Assembly (NCBI RefSeq): GCF_007644105.1
Contig: NZ_VFAC01000039.1
Span: 1 to 32,954 of the forward strand
DNA from: Elioraea rosea
GTDB taxonomy: Bacteria; Pseudomonadota; Alphaproteobacteria; Acetobacterales; Acetobacteraceae
DNA length: 32,954 nucleotides
Direction of reading: 5' to 3'
The position numbers and the translations under genes were made by a program. The first letter of the stretch is position 1. The number at the start of each line of letters is the position of its first letter. Below the pieces are notes generated by a model, which worked only from the letters and a program-made list of their open reading frames with translations, was not told the origin of the DNA and made no database searches. Shown piece after piece: positions 8,664-17,596 of this stretch.

Positions 8664-8956
8664 ATGGCAAAGGGGTATTGGGTGGTGTTCGGGGACGTGA
8701 CGGATCCCGAGGGCTACAAGGCCTATGTCGCGGCGAATGCCGTGGCCTTCGCGAAGTACGGCGCGCGCTTCCTCGTGCGCGGCGGCCAGGCTGAACGGCC
8801 CGAGGGATCGCCACGGTCACGCATCGTGGTCATCGAGTTCCCGTCCTACGAGGCAGCCGTGGCTTGCTACCACTCGCCCGAATACGCAGACGCGAGGGCA
8901 AGGCGCTGCTCGATCTCGCCATCGCCGAAGGCTACGACGGGCCGCAGCCAGGGTGA
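8664..8956 (+). pseudogene. DUF1330 family gene with a single-base frameshift near the 3' end
   Basis: The start ATG has a strong AGGAGG just upstream. The first 77 or so residues ([20 protein letters not shown] through [10 protein letters not shown]) are a clear DUF1330 domain, a small ferredoxin-like fold of unknown role. At the G run at 8896-8898 the frame is lost. The expected family ending, [19 protein letters not shown] then a stop at 8954-8956, is intact in another frame. Restoring one G to the run gives a normal protein of about 97 residues. Unrepaired, the frame reads on to 9113 through the opposite-strand TerB-like gene. It is either a recent pseudogene or a base-call error in a homopolymer. 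Confidence 0.8.
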
Positions 8957-8968
8957 GCCGACACTCCC

Positions 8969-9457
8969 TCAGCCCCGCGGTGCCGGCACGCCGAGCTTGG
9001 CGTGGATGGCAGTGATGATGCCGGCCTCGAGCCCAAGTGCCCCGGCAAGTTCCGCGAGCCAGGCAAACTCCGCCTCCGCGTCGAGATCGACTGCCAGCAC
9101 CGAGGCGATGTAGAGCTCGACCGCGCGGCGGTGGCTTCCCTCCGCGCCCGCGGCGACGGCGCTGACATCGAGCGGGCTGCGGAACTCACGCTGCAGCCAG
9201 TCCTGCACGTCGGGGTCGAACTCCGCACAACCGATGCGGTCGAGCAGGCGCTCGCGCTCGTCATCGGTGATCTGCCCGTCGGATTTCGCGGCGGCGATCA
9301 TCGCGCGCATCAGTGCGAGCGCGTGATCGGTCGCAGCCGGCCCGTGCGGCGTGATCGTGCCGTCATGACCCTGCCCATGATTGACGGGCAAGACGTGCCG
9401 GGCCTCTGCGGCAACCTTCTCGACCATAGGGTCGAAGCAGCGCGGATGGGGTTTCAT
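8969..9457 (-). CDS. TerB-like / DUF533-type protein
   Basis: The protein has 162 residues. After a His- and Pro-containing N-terminus of about 40 residues, it has the all-helical TerB-like region: [32 protein letters not shown] and a C-terminal [20 protein letters not shown]. This pattern matches the DUF533/YebE branch of TerB-like proteins. YebE relatives usually have a longer Gly-rich or membrane-spanning N-terminus that is absent here. Some TerB-fold proteins bind metal; the role of this branch is unknown. It lies 63 bp downstream of the TauE/SafE gene on the same strand and converges on the DUF1330 gene. Confidence 0.8.
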   Translation of the reverse strand: MKPHPRCFDPMVEKVAAEARHVLPVNHGQGHDGTITPHGPAATDHALALMRAMIAAAKSDGQITDDERERLLDRIGCAEFDPDVQDWLQREFRSPLDVSAVAAGAEGSHRRAVELYIASVLAVDLDAEAEFAWLAELAGALGLEAGIITAIHAKLGVPAPRG

Positions 9458-9520
9458 CGGCGACCTCCCGTTCTTGACTGCGAGGCTACCGCTCCGTCTC
9501 CGGCGTCTCCTTGACCTCGA

Positions 9521-10279
9521 TCAAGCAAGCCGCCGCAGCCCCGTCACGGCAAGGTGCGCACCGAGCAGGAGAAGCGTTGCGAAGAAGCAGCGCCGGAACA
9601 GGACGGCCGAGACGCGCGGGCGCAGCCACTGCCCGAACGCCATGCCCGCGGACGCAGGCGCAAGCGCGAGGAACGAGAAGAGCGCGAGCTCGCCCCCAAG
9701 CGTGCCCTCGCGCGCGAGAGCCGCGGCGAGCGCGACGGTCGCGACCGTGAAGACGAGGCCGAGCGCCTGGACCAGCGCATCCCGCTTCAGGCCGAGTGCC
9801 TGGAGGAACGGAACCGATGGCATCACGAACACGCCCGTTCCCGCCGTGACGAGGCCCGTCGCGAGCCCCGCACCGGGCGCGAGCCAGCCTTCGGCGCGCT
9901 TGCCCATCGTGACGGGGCGGAGCGGGAGCAGCCCCGAGGCGGCATAGGCGAGCAGCGCCAGGCCGAGCGCAAGCGTCGTCGCCCCCGCGCCCGCGCCGGG
10001 AAACCAGGCCGCGCCGACCACGACGCCCGCGACGATCGCCGAAAGCATCGGCCAGAGTCGCGCGAGCAGCGCAAGCGTGCTGCCGCCGGCCACGCCCTGC
10101 CAGAGATTGGTGACGAAGGACGGAACGACGATCAGGCCCGCAGCAAGCGGCGGCGGCATGACCAGGCCAAGCAGCCCGACCGAGACCGTCGGCAGCCCGA
10201 GACCAGTCACGCCCTTGACCATACCCGCGACGAGGAAGGTGAGCACGACATGGGCAGGGTGGGAGGTGATCGCTTCCAT
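9521..10279 (-). CDS. TauE/SafE family membrane transporter
   Basis: A 252-residue integral membrane protein with about eight hydrophobic segments. It carries the family's repeated signature: GMVKGVTGLGLPTVSVGLL near the N-terminus and GLATGLVTAGTGVFVMPSVP in the second half. TauE/SafE proteins export or import small organic or sulfur-containing anions such as sulfite, sulfoacetate and taurine products; the substrate here is unknown. The start at 10279 places the first membrane segment correctly. An in-frame ATG 45 nt upstream is possible, but neither has a strong ribosome site. It is divergent from a LysR-type regulator 85 bp away, which is the likely controller. Confidence 0.88.
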   Translation of the reverse strand: MEAITSHPAHVVLTFLVAGMVKGVTGLGLPTVSVGLLGLVMPPPLAAGLIVVPSFVTNLWQGVAGGSTLALLARLWPMLSAIVAGVVVGAAWFPGAGAGATTLALGLALLAYAASGLLPLRPVTMGKRAEGWLAPGAGLATGLVTAGTGVFVMPSVPFLQALGLKRDALVQALGLVFTVATVALAAALAREGTLGGELALFSFLALAPASAGMAFGQWLRPRVSAVLFRRCFFATLLLLGAHLAVTGLRRLA

Positions 10280-10364
10280 CGCCGCGATCGTTCGCGCGCC
10301 GGCCTCCCACACACAATGCGGCATTGCTTGAGCGAGCCTTCGCGCGCCGCGTAGGCTCGCGCGC

Positions 10365-11345
10365 ATGAGCTTCGATCTTATCGATCTGCGCCTGTTCGTC
10401 CTTGTCGCCGAGGAAGGCAGCATCACCGCGGGTGCGGAGCGCGCCGGGCTCGCGCTCGCTGCGGCAAGCGCGCGCATCCGCGGCATGGAGGCGGCGCTCG
10501 GCACGCCGCTTCTCCTGCGCGGCAGGCGCGGCGTCACGCCCACCCTGGCGGGCCGGACGCTGGCCGACGAGGCGCGCCTCGTGCTGGGGCAGATGGAACA
10601 GCTCAAGGGGGCCCTATCGGGCCACGCGCGAGGCCGCGCGCCGCGCGGGCCACTGCGCGGCCACGTGCGCCTCTTCGCGAACACCGCAGCTGCAGAGGAG
10701 CACCTGCCGGACGCCCTCGCGCCGTGGCTCGCGGCCAACCCTGGCGTCGATCTCGAGCTCGAGGAGCGGCAGAGCGAGGAGGTGGCGATCGCCGTGCTGC
10801 AGGGGCGGGCGGAGGCCGGCATCCTCTCGCGCGCCGTCGCGCCGCAGGGGCTCGAGATCCTGCCGTTCCGCGAGGACCGCCTGGTGGTCGCCGCGCCCCG
10901 CACCCATCCGCTTGCGCGGCGCCGTGGCGTCACCTTCCGCGAAGTGCTGGGGCACGATCTCGTCGGCCTCGCGCAGGAGAGCGCGCTCGGGACGTATCTC
11001 GCGGGCCATGCCGCGCGGCTCGGCCTTGCGCCGCGCTATCGTGCGCGGCTGCGCGGGCTCGACGCGGCGTGCCGGATGGCGGCGCGCGGCGTCGGCCTCG
11101 CCGTGGTGCCGGAGATCGCGGCCGAACGCGCGCGGCAGGGCACGGGCCTCGCGGTCATTCCGCTCGACGAAGCCTGGGCAATCCGCCCGCTCGTGCTGTG
11201 CGTGCGCTCGCTCGCAGCGCTGCCGCTGCATGCGAGGCGCCTCGTCGAGCACCTCGCCGCAGCCGCGTCGACCGGGGAGGCTACAGCGCGCCGCCCTTCC
11301 GCCCCGCCATCGCGCCGAGGCGGAGGCGGAGGGCGTTCAGCTTGA
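10365..11345 (+). CDS. LysR family transcriptional regulator
   Basis: The 326-residue protein has an N-terminal winged helix-turn-helix (about 5-64, with [20 protein letters not shown] and [17 protein letters not shown]) and a periplasmic-binding-protein-like effector domain (about 92-300). Divergent placement from the TauE/SafE gene suggests it controls that transporter from the shared 85-bp region. The last 21 residues are Arg/Gly/Ser-rich and are encoded opposite the 3' end of argG. The two genes overlap tail to tail by 65 bp, so the ancestral stop codon may have been lost. Confidence 0.92.
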   Translation: MSFDLIDLRLFVLVAEEGSITAGAERAGLALAAASARIRGMEAALGTPLLLRGRRGVTPTLAGRTLADEARLVLGQMEQLKGALSGHARGRAPRGPLRGHVRLFANTAAAEEHLPDALAPWLAANPGVDLELEERQSEEVAIAVLQGRAEAGILSRAVAPQGLEILPFREDRLVVAAPRTHPLARRRGVTFREVLGHDLVGLAQESALGTYLAGHAARLGLAPRYRARLRGLDAACRMAARGVGLAVVPEIAAERARQGTGLAVIPLDEAWAIRPLVLCVRSLAALPLHARRLVEHLAAAASTGEATARRPSAPPSRRGGGGGRSA

Positions 11346-12510
11346 TGAAGCCCTTCGCGTCGACCTGGTCGTAGGCGCCCTGGTCGTCCTCGAACGTCAC
11401 GTACTTCATGGAGTAGAGGCTGTGCGGGCTCTCGCGGCCGGTGACGATCACGTTGCCCTTGTAGAGCTTCAGCCGCACGCGGCCCGTCACATGCGCCTGC
11501 GAGGCATCGATCGCGGCCTGCAGCATCCGCCGCTCGGGCGCGAACCAGAACCCGTTGTAGATGAGCTCCGCATAGCGCGGCATCAGCTCGTCCTTCAGGT
11601 GCGCCACGCCGCGGTCGAGCGTGATGCTCTCCATCGCCCGGTGCGCGACGTGCAGGATCGTGCCGCCCGGCGTCTCGTAGATGCCGCGGCTCTTCATGCC
11701 GACGAACCGGTTCTCGACGAGGTCGAGCCGGCCGATGCCGTTCTCCTTGCCGAGCGCGTTGAGGCGGGTGAGCAGCGTCGCGGGAGACAGCGCCTCGCCG
11801 TTCAGCGCGACCGCGTCGCCCTCCTTGAAGTCGATCGAGATCTCCGTCACGCGGTCTGGCGCGGCCATCGGGCTGATGGTGCGCTGGTAGACGATGTCGT
11901 CCGCCTCCTGGCCGGGCTCCTCGAGGATCTTGCCCTCGGAGGAAGAGTGCAGGAGGTTCGCATCGACCGAGAACGGCGCCTCGCCGCGCTTGTCCTTGGC
12001 GATGGGGATCTGGTGCCTCTCCGCGAAGTCGAGCAGCGCGGTGCGGGAGGTCAGCTCCCACTCGCGCCAGGGCGCGATCACCGTCACGTCCGGCTTCAGG
12101 GCGTAGTAGCTGAGCTCGAACCGCACCTGGTCGTTGCCCTTGCCGGTCGCGCCGTGTGCCACCGCGTCGGCGCCGACCTCCTCGGCGATCTCGATCTGCC
12201 GCTTGGCGATCAGCGGCCGCGCGATCGAGGTGCCGAGCAGGTACACGCCCTCGTAGACGGCGTTGGCGCGGAACATCGGGAACACGAAGTCGCGCACGAA
12301 CTCCTCGCGCAGGTCGTCGATGAAGATCTGCTTCACGCCGAACATCTCGGCCTTCCTGCGCGCCGGCTCAAGCTCCTCACCCTGGCCGAGATCGGCGGTG
12401 AAGGTCACGACCTCGCAGCGGTACGTTTCCTGCAGCCACTTCAGGATCACCGAGGTGTCGAGGCCGCCGGAATAGGCAAGCACGACCTTCTTCACGTTCT
12501 TCTTCGACAT
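11281..12510 (-). CDS. argG: Argininosuccinate synthase
   Basis: This enzyme joins citrulline and aspartate with ATP to make argininosuccinate, the penultimate step of arginine synthesis, in the cytosol. It has 409 residues, the normal length. The N-terminus [20 protein letters not shown] holds the ATP pyrophosphatase P-loop (SGGLDTS). Further family blocks include [17 protein letters not shown] and [10 protein letters not shown]. The start at 12510 is chosen because it gives the normal N-terminus and has GGAAG upstream; the frame stays open well beyond it without family similarity. It is transcribed alone, divergent from a secreted hydrolase gene. Confidence 0.97.
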   Translation of the reverse strand: MSKKNVKKVVLAYSGGLDTSVILKWLQETYRCEVVTFTADLGQGEELEPARRKAEMFGVKQIFIDDLREEFVRDFVFPMFRANAVYEGVYLLGTSIARPLIAKRQIEIAEEVGADAVAHGATGKGNDQVRFELSYYALKPDVTVIAPWREWELTSRTALLDFAERHQIPIAKDKRGEAPFSVDANLLHSSSEGKILEEPGQEADDIVYQRTISPMAAPDRVTEISIDFKEGDAVALNGEALSPATLLTRLNALGKENGIGRLDLVENRFVGMKSRGIYETPGGTILHVAHRAMESITLDRGVAHLKDELMPRYAELIYNGFWFAPERRMLQAAIDASQAHVTGRVRLKLYKGNVIVTGRESPHSLYSMKYVTFEDDQGAYDQVDAKGFIKLNALRLRLGAMAGRKGGAL

Positions 12511-12647
12511 CGAGGCGCTTCCGCTGGAAAGGGGGGACGGGGCGGTTTGGCACGGGGGGCGGGCCGGGGCAAGCCACGGCGGCCGTTGCGGCCCCGCCCT
12601 GGCGCATGCCACCGTCACGCATTGGCCCCATGACGTGGCGGAGCCGC

Positions 12648-13694
12648 ATGCGCGCCCTGTTGATCGTCCTTCTCCTTGCCGCCGAGCCTGCGCTCGGCCA
12701 GCTTCCCCCGCCCCGCCCGGACCTTCCCATCCTCGCCCCGCCCGCGCTGCCGCAGCTTCCCCCCTCTGCACACGCCTTCTATGCGCGGTGGACCGGCTAC
12801 AACATCGGGCGCGCCATCGCGTTCGGGCCGAACGGCGTCTCGGGCGGCTCCTGGGGGGCGCGCAACACGGAGGAGGCGAAGCAGAGGGCGCTCGCCAACT
12901 GCGCGCAGCGGGCACAGGGGGCAGCCTGCGCGCTCTACGCGGTCGATCTCGCCATCGTCGTGCCGGGAGCGGCCTGGTCGCCCCCCGAGGCCCCGCCGGC
13001 GAGCCTCGGTATCGGCGGCTTCGGATGGGAGGTGGTGCCGGATGCGCGCTATCTCTGGCATGGACCGGAGCGGGCGCGCGGCGCCATCGTGTTCGGCCAC
13101 GGCCGCGGCGCCGCGGACGCGGACTATCGCGGCCAGCAGCCGCAGACCTGGGTGCGGCAGTTCAACAACGCGGGCTTCGACGTGTTCCGGTTCGACCGCC
13201 ACCCGAACACCGACGACGCCACCCGTGCCGCCTCGTGGCTGCGCGAGGGGCTTCGCGCCCTTCGCGCGCGCGGCTACCGCGCGATCGTCATGTCCGGGCA
13301 GTCGCGCGGCGGGTGGAACACGCTGCAGATGCTCGCCACGCCTGGGCTGATCGACGCCGGCATCGCCGTCTCGGCGGCGGCGCATGGACAGGGTTCGTCG
13401 ATGAACCTCTCGGGCCAGGTCGACCAGTTCCGGCGCCTCGCCCGCGAGGCGGCGAGCACGCAGGCGCGCGTCGCCTTCGTGCAGTTCGCGCTCGACCCCT
13501 TCATCGCCGATCATGACGGGCGCGTTCAGGTGATGCGCGAGGTGATCGGCCCGCGCGTCGGTGCTGTGCTGGTGATCGACCGCCCCGAGGGCTTCTCCGG
13601 CCACCACGCAGGCAACCAGTGGCAGTTCGCCGACACCTATGGGCCCTGCCTCGTCGCCTTCGTGACGGAGGCCACACCCCGCGCCGCCTGCTGA
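12648..13694 (+). CDS. Secreted alpha/beta hydrolase with Cys-containing N-terminal domain
   Basis: A predicted signal peptide ([17 protein letters not shown]) precedes a Pro-rich linker. A domain at about 40-102 follows, with [17 protein letters not shown] and two cysteines (85 and 94), resembling DUF4189-type domains. From about 125 onward there is an alpha/beta hydrolase fold: the nucleophile elbow GQSRGG (Ser 219), a candidate acid Asp 283 or 288, and candidate catalytic His 319/320 in GFSGHH. It is probably periplasmic; the substrate is unknown. The start at 12648 is chosen for its GGCGGAG site and signal peptide; in-frame ATGs at 12606 and 12630 are alternatives. It converges on the MFS gene with a 3-bp gap. 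Confidence 0.78.
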   Translation: MRALLIVLLLAAEPALGQLPPPRPDLPILAPPALPQLPPSAHAFYARWTGYNIGRAIAFGPNGVSGGSWGARNTEEAKQRALANCAQRAQGAACALYAVDLAIVVPGAAWSPPEAPPASLGIGGFGWEVVPDARYLWHGPERARGAIVFGHGRGAADADYRGQQPQTWVRQFNNAGFDVFRFDRHPNTDDATRAASWLREGLRALRARGYRAIVMSGQSRGGWNTLQMLATPGLIDAGIAVSAAAHGQGSSMNLSGQVDQFRRLAREAASTQARVAFVQFALDPFIADHDGRVQVMREVIGPRVGAVLVIDRPEGFSGHHAGNQWQFADTYGPCLVAFVTEATPRAAC

Positions 13695-13697
13695 GCG

Positions 13698-14855
13698 CTA
13701 TTTCGCCGGGCTGAGCCGTGCGGCGACGGCGAGCATGGCCATGACGGCCGTGGCCGCCGCGAACAGGCCCTGGAAGCCGAGCGCGGGAAGCGCGAGGCCG
13801 GCGATCGCCGCGCCGATCGCCTGTCCGACGAACAGCGAGAAGGCGAAGGCGGCCATGCCGGTCGCCCGGCTTTCCGGCGCGATCTCCGAGCCCCGAGCCT
13901 GCAACACGCCGTGGAAGCAGACGAGCGCGAGCCCGCCGAGGAAGCTCACCGGCATCAGGAGCGCAGGCGGCGGCGCAGCGGCAATCGCGCCGAGCCAGAC
14001 GACGAGGCCGAGCCCGCCGCCGGCAAGCAGCCCCTTCTCGCCGAAGCGGCGGACAAGCCGCCCCGCGATGCGCGTGTAGAGCAGCGCGCCAAGCCCTGCG
14101 GCGCCGAGGACGACCCCCGCCCAGGAGTACGAGAAGCCGTAGCCCTCGACGAGGAAGGCGCCGAGGAAGGGCGGGGCGCCGAACGCCACCGCGCCCTCGA
14201 CCGCGACGAGCAGGAACAGCCGCCGCGCTGCCGGCCGGCGGAGGAGGCCGAGCATCCGCGCGAGCGCGGAGCCGTGCGCATGCGCCGCCGGCGCTGCCGC
14301 TGCCCGTGCCACACGCCACAGCGGCAGCGCAGCGGCGAGCGCGAGCGCGCCGAGGGCGGCGAACACAGGCTGCCAGCCGACGATGTCCCCGGCGAGGCCA
14401 GCGAGCGGTGCGGCGGTGAGATTGGCGAACACCATCCCGGTCATGAACCGCCCGAGCGTCGCCTGCCGGTCGCCATAGGGGGTCGTGTCGCCGATCAGCG
14501 CGATGGCGACGGGGATAAGCCCGCCCGCGAAGGCGCCGGCAACAGCGCGCAGGAGGATCAGCGCCTCGAGGCTTGGCGCCGCGGCGGAGGCAACCGTCGC
14601 CGCGCCGTAGCAGGCCATGCAGGCGGCGATGAGCCTGAGCTTGCCGAAGCGGTCGCCCAGAGGCCCGAGCACCGGCTGAGCGATGCCGTAGGCGAAGGTG
14701 AAGGCGGCGACCGTGGCGGCAGCGGCCGAGATCGTGGCGCCGAAGCCCGTGGCGATGGCAGCGAGAAGCGGGTCGGCCACGCGCATGCCGGCGCCGGACA
14801 GGAAGGCGGCGACGATCAGGATCGGCAGCGGGGGAGAGACGTGCGGGGGCGACAC
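13698..14855 (-). CDS. Major facilitator superfamily transporter
   Basis: A 385-residue membrane protein with about twelve hydrophobic segments. It has the MFS motif A region (LGPLGDRFGKLRLI) between helices 2 and 3 and the counterpart AGRLVRRFGEKGLL in the second half. Length and layout match the drug:H+ antiporter-like group (12 helices) and sugar-efflux-like exporters. Start is a GTG at 14855. The substrate is unknown. No regulator or enzyme lies in the same transcription unit. The 260-bp gap upstream (14856-15115) holds the promoters of this gene and the first small secreted protein, with nothing else recognisable. Confidence 0.9.
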   Translation of the reverse strand: MSPPHVSPPLPILIVAAFLSGAGMRVADPLLAAIATGFGATISAAAATVAAFTFAYGIAQPVLGPLGDRFGKLRLIAACMACYGAATVASAAAPSLEALILLRAVAGAFAGGLIPVAIALIGDTTPYGDRQATLGRFMTGMVFANLTAAPLAGLAGDIVGWQPVFAALGALALAAALPLWRVARAAAAPAAHAHGSALARMLGLLRRPAARRLFLLVAVEGAVAFGAPPFLGAFLVEGYGFSYSWAGVVLGAAGLGALLYTRIAGRLVRRFGEKGLLAGGGLGLVVWLGAIAAAPPPALLMPVSFLGGLALVCFHGVLQARGSEIAPESRATGMAAFAFSLFVGQAIGAAIAGLALPALGFQGLFAAATAVMAMLAVAARLSPAK

Positions 14856-15115
14856 GGGCCGATCCTCGCCCGGCCCGGGCGCCGGCGCCAGGGAGGCTTT
14901 CGGTGTCGCAACGCGTCGCGCACGGCTCCGTGAGCGTTCGGAGGGGTTTCGCCGCCATGCGGCGGGAGGTTACGCGCGCCCGACGCGGCCCACGCATGCG
15001 CGCGGCGTACGCATCCCTGGCGAGGCCGGCGGCGAAGACGGTGCAGTGACGCACAGCGTCGCGCGCTCCGGAGACCCCGAAGCGGAACGATAATCAAACG
15101 TAAGGAGAAACGACC

Positions 15116-15346
15116 ATGAGGACGACCCTTATCGCTGCCGCCGCTCTCGCAATGCTCGGCGCTCCTGCGATCGCTTCCTCGGAAGCACCCGTGACGGGCC
15201 CGGCACGCCCGATCGTCGCGCCGGTGCAGATTGTCACCGGAAGTGAGTCGGCGCCGATGTTCGGCATGATGGAGGTGCTGGTGCGCGGAGACAGCGCCAC
15301 GGTAATGGCGACCGCTGCCGAGGCATCCCAGCGGCCGCGCGGGTGA
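15116..15346 (+). CDS. Small predicted exported protein 1 (SSEAPV type)
   Basis: This is a 76-residue product with a clear Sec signal peptide (MRTTLIAAAALAMLGAPAIA, cleavage predicted before SSEAPV). The mature part of about 56 residues is rich in Ala, Pro, Val and Ser, has no Cys and no membrane segment. TAAGGAG lies 8 nt before the ATG. The mature N-terminus SSEAPVTGPARPIVAP is clearly like that of the next gene (SSEAPVKGTASVIAAP), so the two are paralogues. I do not recognise the family. Confidence 0.72.
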   Translation: MRTTLIAAAALAMLGAPAIASSEAPVTGPARPIVAPVQIVTGSESAPMFGMMEVLVRGDSATVMATAAEASQRPRG

Positions 15347-15353
15347 GGCGCGG
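15335..15353 (+). other. Hairpin over the stop codon of exported protein 1
   Basis: CCGCGC and GCGCGG pair over a 7-base loop that contains the TGA stop. No T-run follows. It may act as a weak terminator or a 3' end protector. Confidence 0.35.
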
Positions 15354-15368
15354 TCTCGTTCGCGGCAC

Positions 15369-15394
15369 GGAACGCACGCTCCAGCGAGGTCGTT
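15369..15394 (+). promoter_or_regulatory. Candidate EcfG-type promoter or palindromic operator
   Basis: GGAAC and CGTT are separated by exactly 17 bases, the consensus for the alphaproteobacterial general stress sigma factor EcfG. The same stretch is an inverted repeat (ACGGAACG at 15367 and CGTTCCGT at 15391), and the 10-mer GCACGGAACG recurs at 15416. It lies about 150 bp before exported protein 2, so the leader would be long. A chance match is possible. Confidence 0.3.
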
Positions 15395-15510
15395 CCGTCC
15401 GCGCATCGCAGGCATGCACGGAACGGCGCGGCGCTGAAACCTTGGAAACCGCATTCCGCACGCGCCGAAACACCGATGCAACCGCGGGGAGCGATACCTC
15501 CTCGCCAGAC

Positions 15511-15531
15511 GGGCGGCCAGAACGGCCTCCC
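15511..15531 (+). other. Leader hairpin of exported protein 2
   Basis: GGGCGGCC and GGCCTCCC form an 8-bp stem with one mismatch and a 5-base loop, ending 17 bp before the ATG and just before the ribosome site AAGGA. A comparable hairpin precedes exported protein 3. Confidence 0.4.
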
Positions 15532-15548
15532 AGCAACCGAAGGAAACC

Positions 15549-15797
15549 ATGACGATGAACAAGACCCTGAACGCTTCGCTGCTCGGCCTCTCGCTCCTGC
15601 TCGCCGGGCTTCCCGCCTACGCCTCCTCCGAGGCGCCGGTGAAGGGCACGGCCTCCGTGATCGCCGCCCCCTCCTTCTCGACCGCCGGGGCAGAGGGTGC
15701 GCCCGTGTTCGCGCCGCAGGCCAACGCCTCGGTGCAGACCGGCAAGCCGAGCAATGTCGCGCAGAGCAGCGAGGGGTATGTCGGCCCGCGGGTGTGA
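15549..15797 (+). CDS. Small predicted exported protein 2 (SSEAPV type)
   Basis: This 82-residue product has a Sec signal peptide (about MTMNKTLNASLLGLSLLLAG then LPAYA, cleavage before SSEAPV). The mature region of about 57 residues is rich in Ala, Ser, Val, Pro and Gln, with no Cys. It is paralogous to exported protein 1 at the mature N-terminus. The ATG at 15549 follows AAGGAAACC; a second ATG six bases on is possible. A strong terminator follows, so it is probably transcribed as a single gene. Function unknown. Confidence 0.72.
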   Translation: MTMNKTLNASLLGLSLLLAGLPAYASSEAPVKGTASVIAAPSFSTAGAEGAPVFAPQANASVQTGKPSNVAQSSEGYVGPRV

Positions 15798-15825
15798 CCG
15801 CGACCGAACTCTCAAGCACTGCCGG

Positions 15826-15851
15826 AACGGGGGTCGCGCGCGACCCCCGTT
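15826..15851 (+). terminator. Perfect palindromic terminator hairpin
   Basis: AACGGGGGTCGCG and CGCGACCCCCGTT form a perfect 26-nt palindrome ending in TT and followed by TCGCATTCT. It lies 28 bp after the exported protein 2 stop. The stem is very stable, and its AACGGGGG/CCCCCGTT core recurs in the terminator after exported protein 3. Confidence 0.7.
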
Positions 15852-15977
15852 TCGCATTCTGACACTTCGTCCTTTTTACGGAATGTTCTGATAAGCCATC
15901 ATAAATCCACGCCCGCGTGAGGAAACGTGCGCGTGAGCTGGACAACCCGAACGCTGCTGGTCCGTTGGATGCGTGAG

Positions 15978-16000
15978 GGAGCCGGATGGATCCGGCCTCC
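15978..16000 (+). other. Leader hairpin of exported protein 3
   Basis: GGAG-CCGGAT and ATCCGG-C-CTCC pair in a 10-bp stem with one bulged C and a GG loop. It ends 26 bp before the ATG and just upstream of the ribosome site GGAGGA. Its 3' arm, CGGCCTCC, matches that of the hairpin before exported protein 2. Confidence 0.4.
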
Positions 16001-16026
16001 AACCACGGAACCGGAGGACTCCACGC

Positions 16027-16329
16027 ATGATGAAGAAGACGCTTCTCGCCGCCGCCCTCCTCGCCTTCTCCGCCCCGGCCTTCGCAACGTCGCAGCAGGG
16101 CACGACCGCTGTCGCGCCGCCGGGCTCGAGCGCGGTTCGCCCCGCCGTTCCAGGCGAGCAGCCTGTGCGCGGCGAGCCCCGCGCCATCACGACGCCGGAT
16201 CTGCGCACCGGCGGATCGGATCGCCCACCCCGCTTCGGCGAGCAGGCACCGAACCGCTCGGTCGATGCGCACAACCCGCGCCCGCCCGTGACGGGCGAGC
16301 AGACCGTGCCGCCGACGCGCAGGCAGTGA
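16027..16329 (+). CDS. Small predicted exported protein 3 (Pro-rich)
   Basis: This 100-residue product has a Sec signal peptide (MMKKTLLAAALLAFSAPAFA, cleavage before TSQQG). The mature part of about 80 residues is rich in Pro, Arg, Gly and Thr and is probably disordered. It contains related phrases: VPGEQPVRGEP, RFGEQAPN and VTGEQTVPP, so GEQ recurs three times. The ATG follows GGAGGACTCCACGC. It shares signal-peptide style, leader hairpin and terminator type with the two genes before it, but its mature sequence is different. Function unknown. Confidence 0.72.
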   Translation: MMKKTLLAAALLAFSAPAFATSQQGTTAVAPPGSSAVRPAVPGEQPVRGEPRAITTPDLRTGGSDRPPRFGEQAPNRSVDAHNPRPPVTGEQTVPPTRRQ

Positions 16330-16347
16330 TCAGAGTGGTTTAGAAAG

Positions 16348-16372
16348 AACGGGGGGCTCTGTGCCCCCCGTT
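16348..16372. terminator. Bidirectional terminator between exported protein 3 and rlmN
   Basis: AACGGGGGGC and GCCCCCCGTT form a perfect 10-bp stem with a 5-base loop, between two convergent genes. On the minus strand the stem is followed by the T-rich CTTTCTAAA; on the plus strand it ends in TT. It can serve both genes. Confidence 0.72.
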
Positions 16373-16389
16373 CGCTTGCCCAGGAACGG

Positions 16390-17586
<1,197 letters not shown>

Positions 17587-17596
17587 CTCGCCGCGC

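Noticed and set aside
10280-10933. A 218-residue N-terminal extension of the TauE/SafE gene
   Set aside because: The extension is antisense to the LysR regulator and is low complexity. The start at 10279 gives the family's normal N-terminus.
12511-12915. An N-terminal extension of argG
   Set aside because: Argininosuccinate synthase normally begins just before the AYSGGLDTS loop, and the extension overlaps the divergent hydrolase gene.
15882-15912. A promoter in the AT-rich stretch before exported protein 3
   Set aside because: The TTTTTACGG to CATAAAT region looks promoter-like, but no pair of boxes has acceptable sequence and spacing, so I did not call it.
15094-16272. A minus-strand open frame of 392 codons across the small exported proteins
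   Set aside because: No domain, no ribosome site, and it runs through a strong terminator palindrome. The three plus-strand genes each have a ribosome site and a signal peptide.
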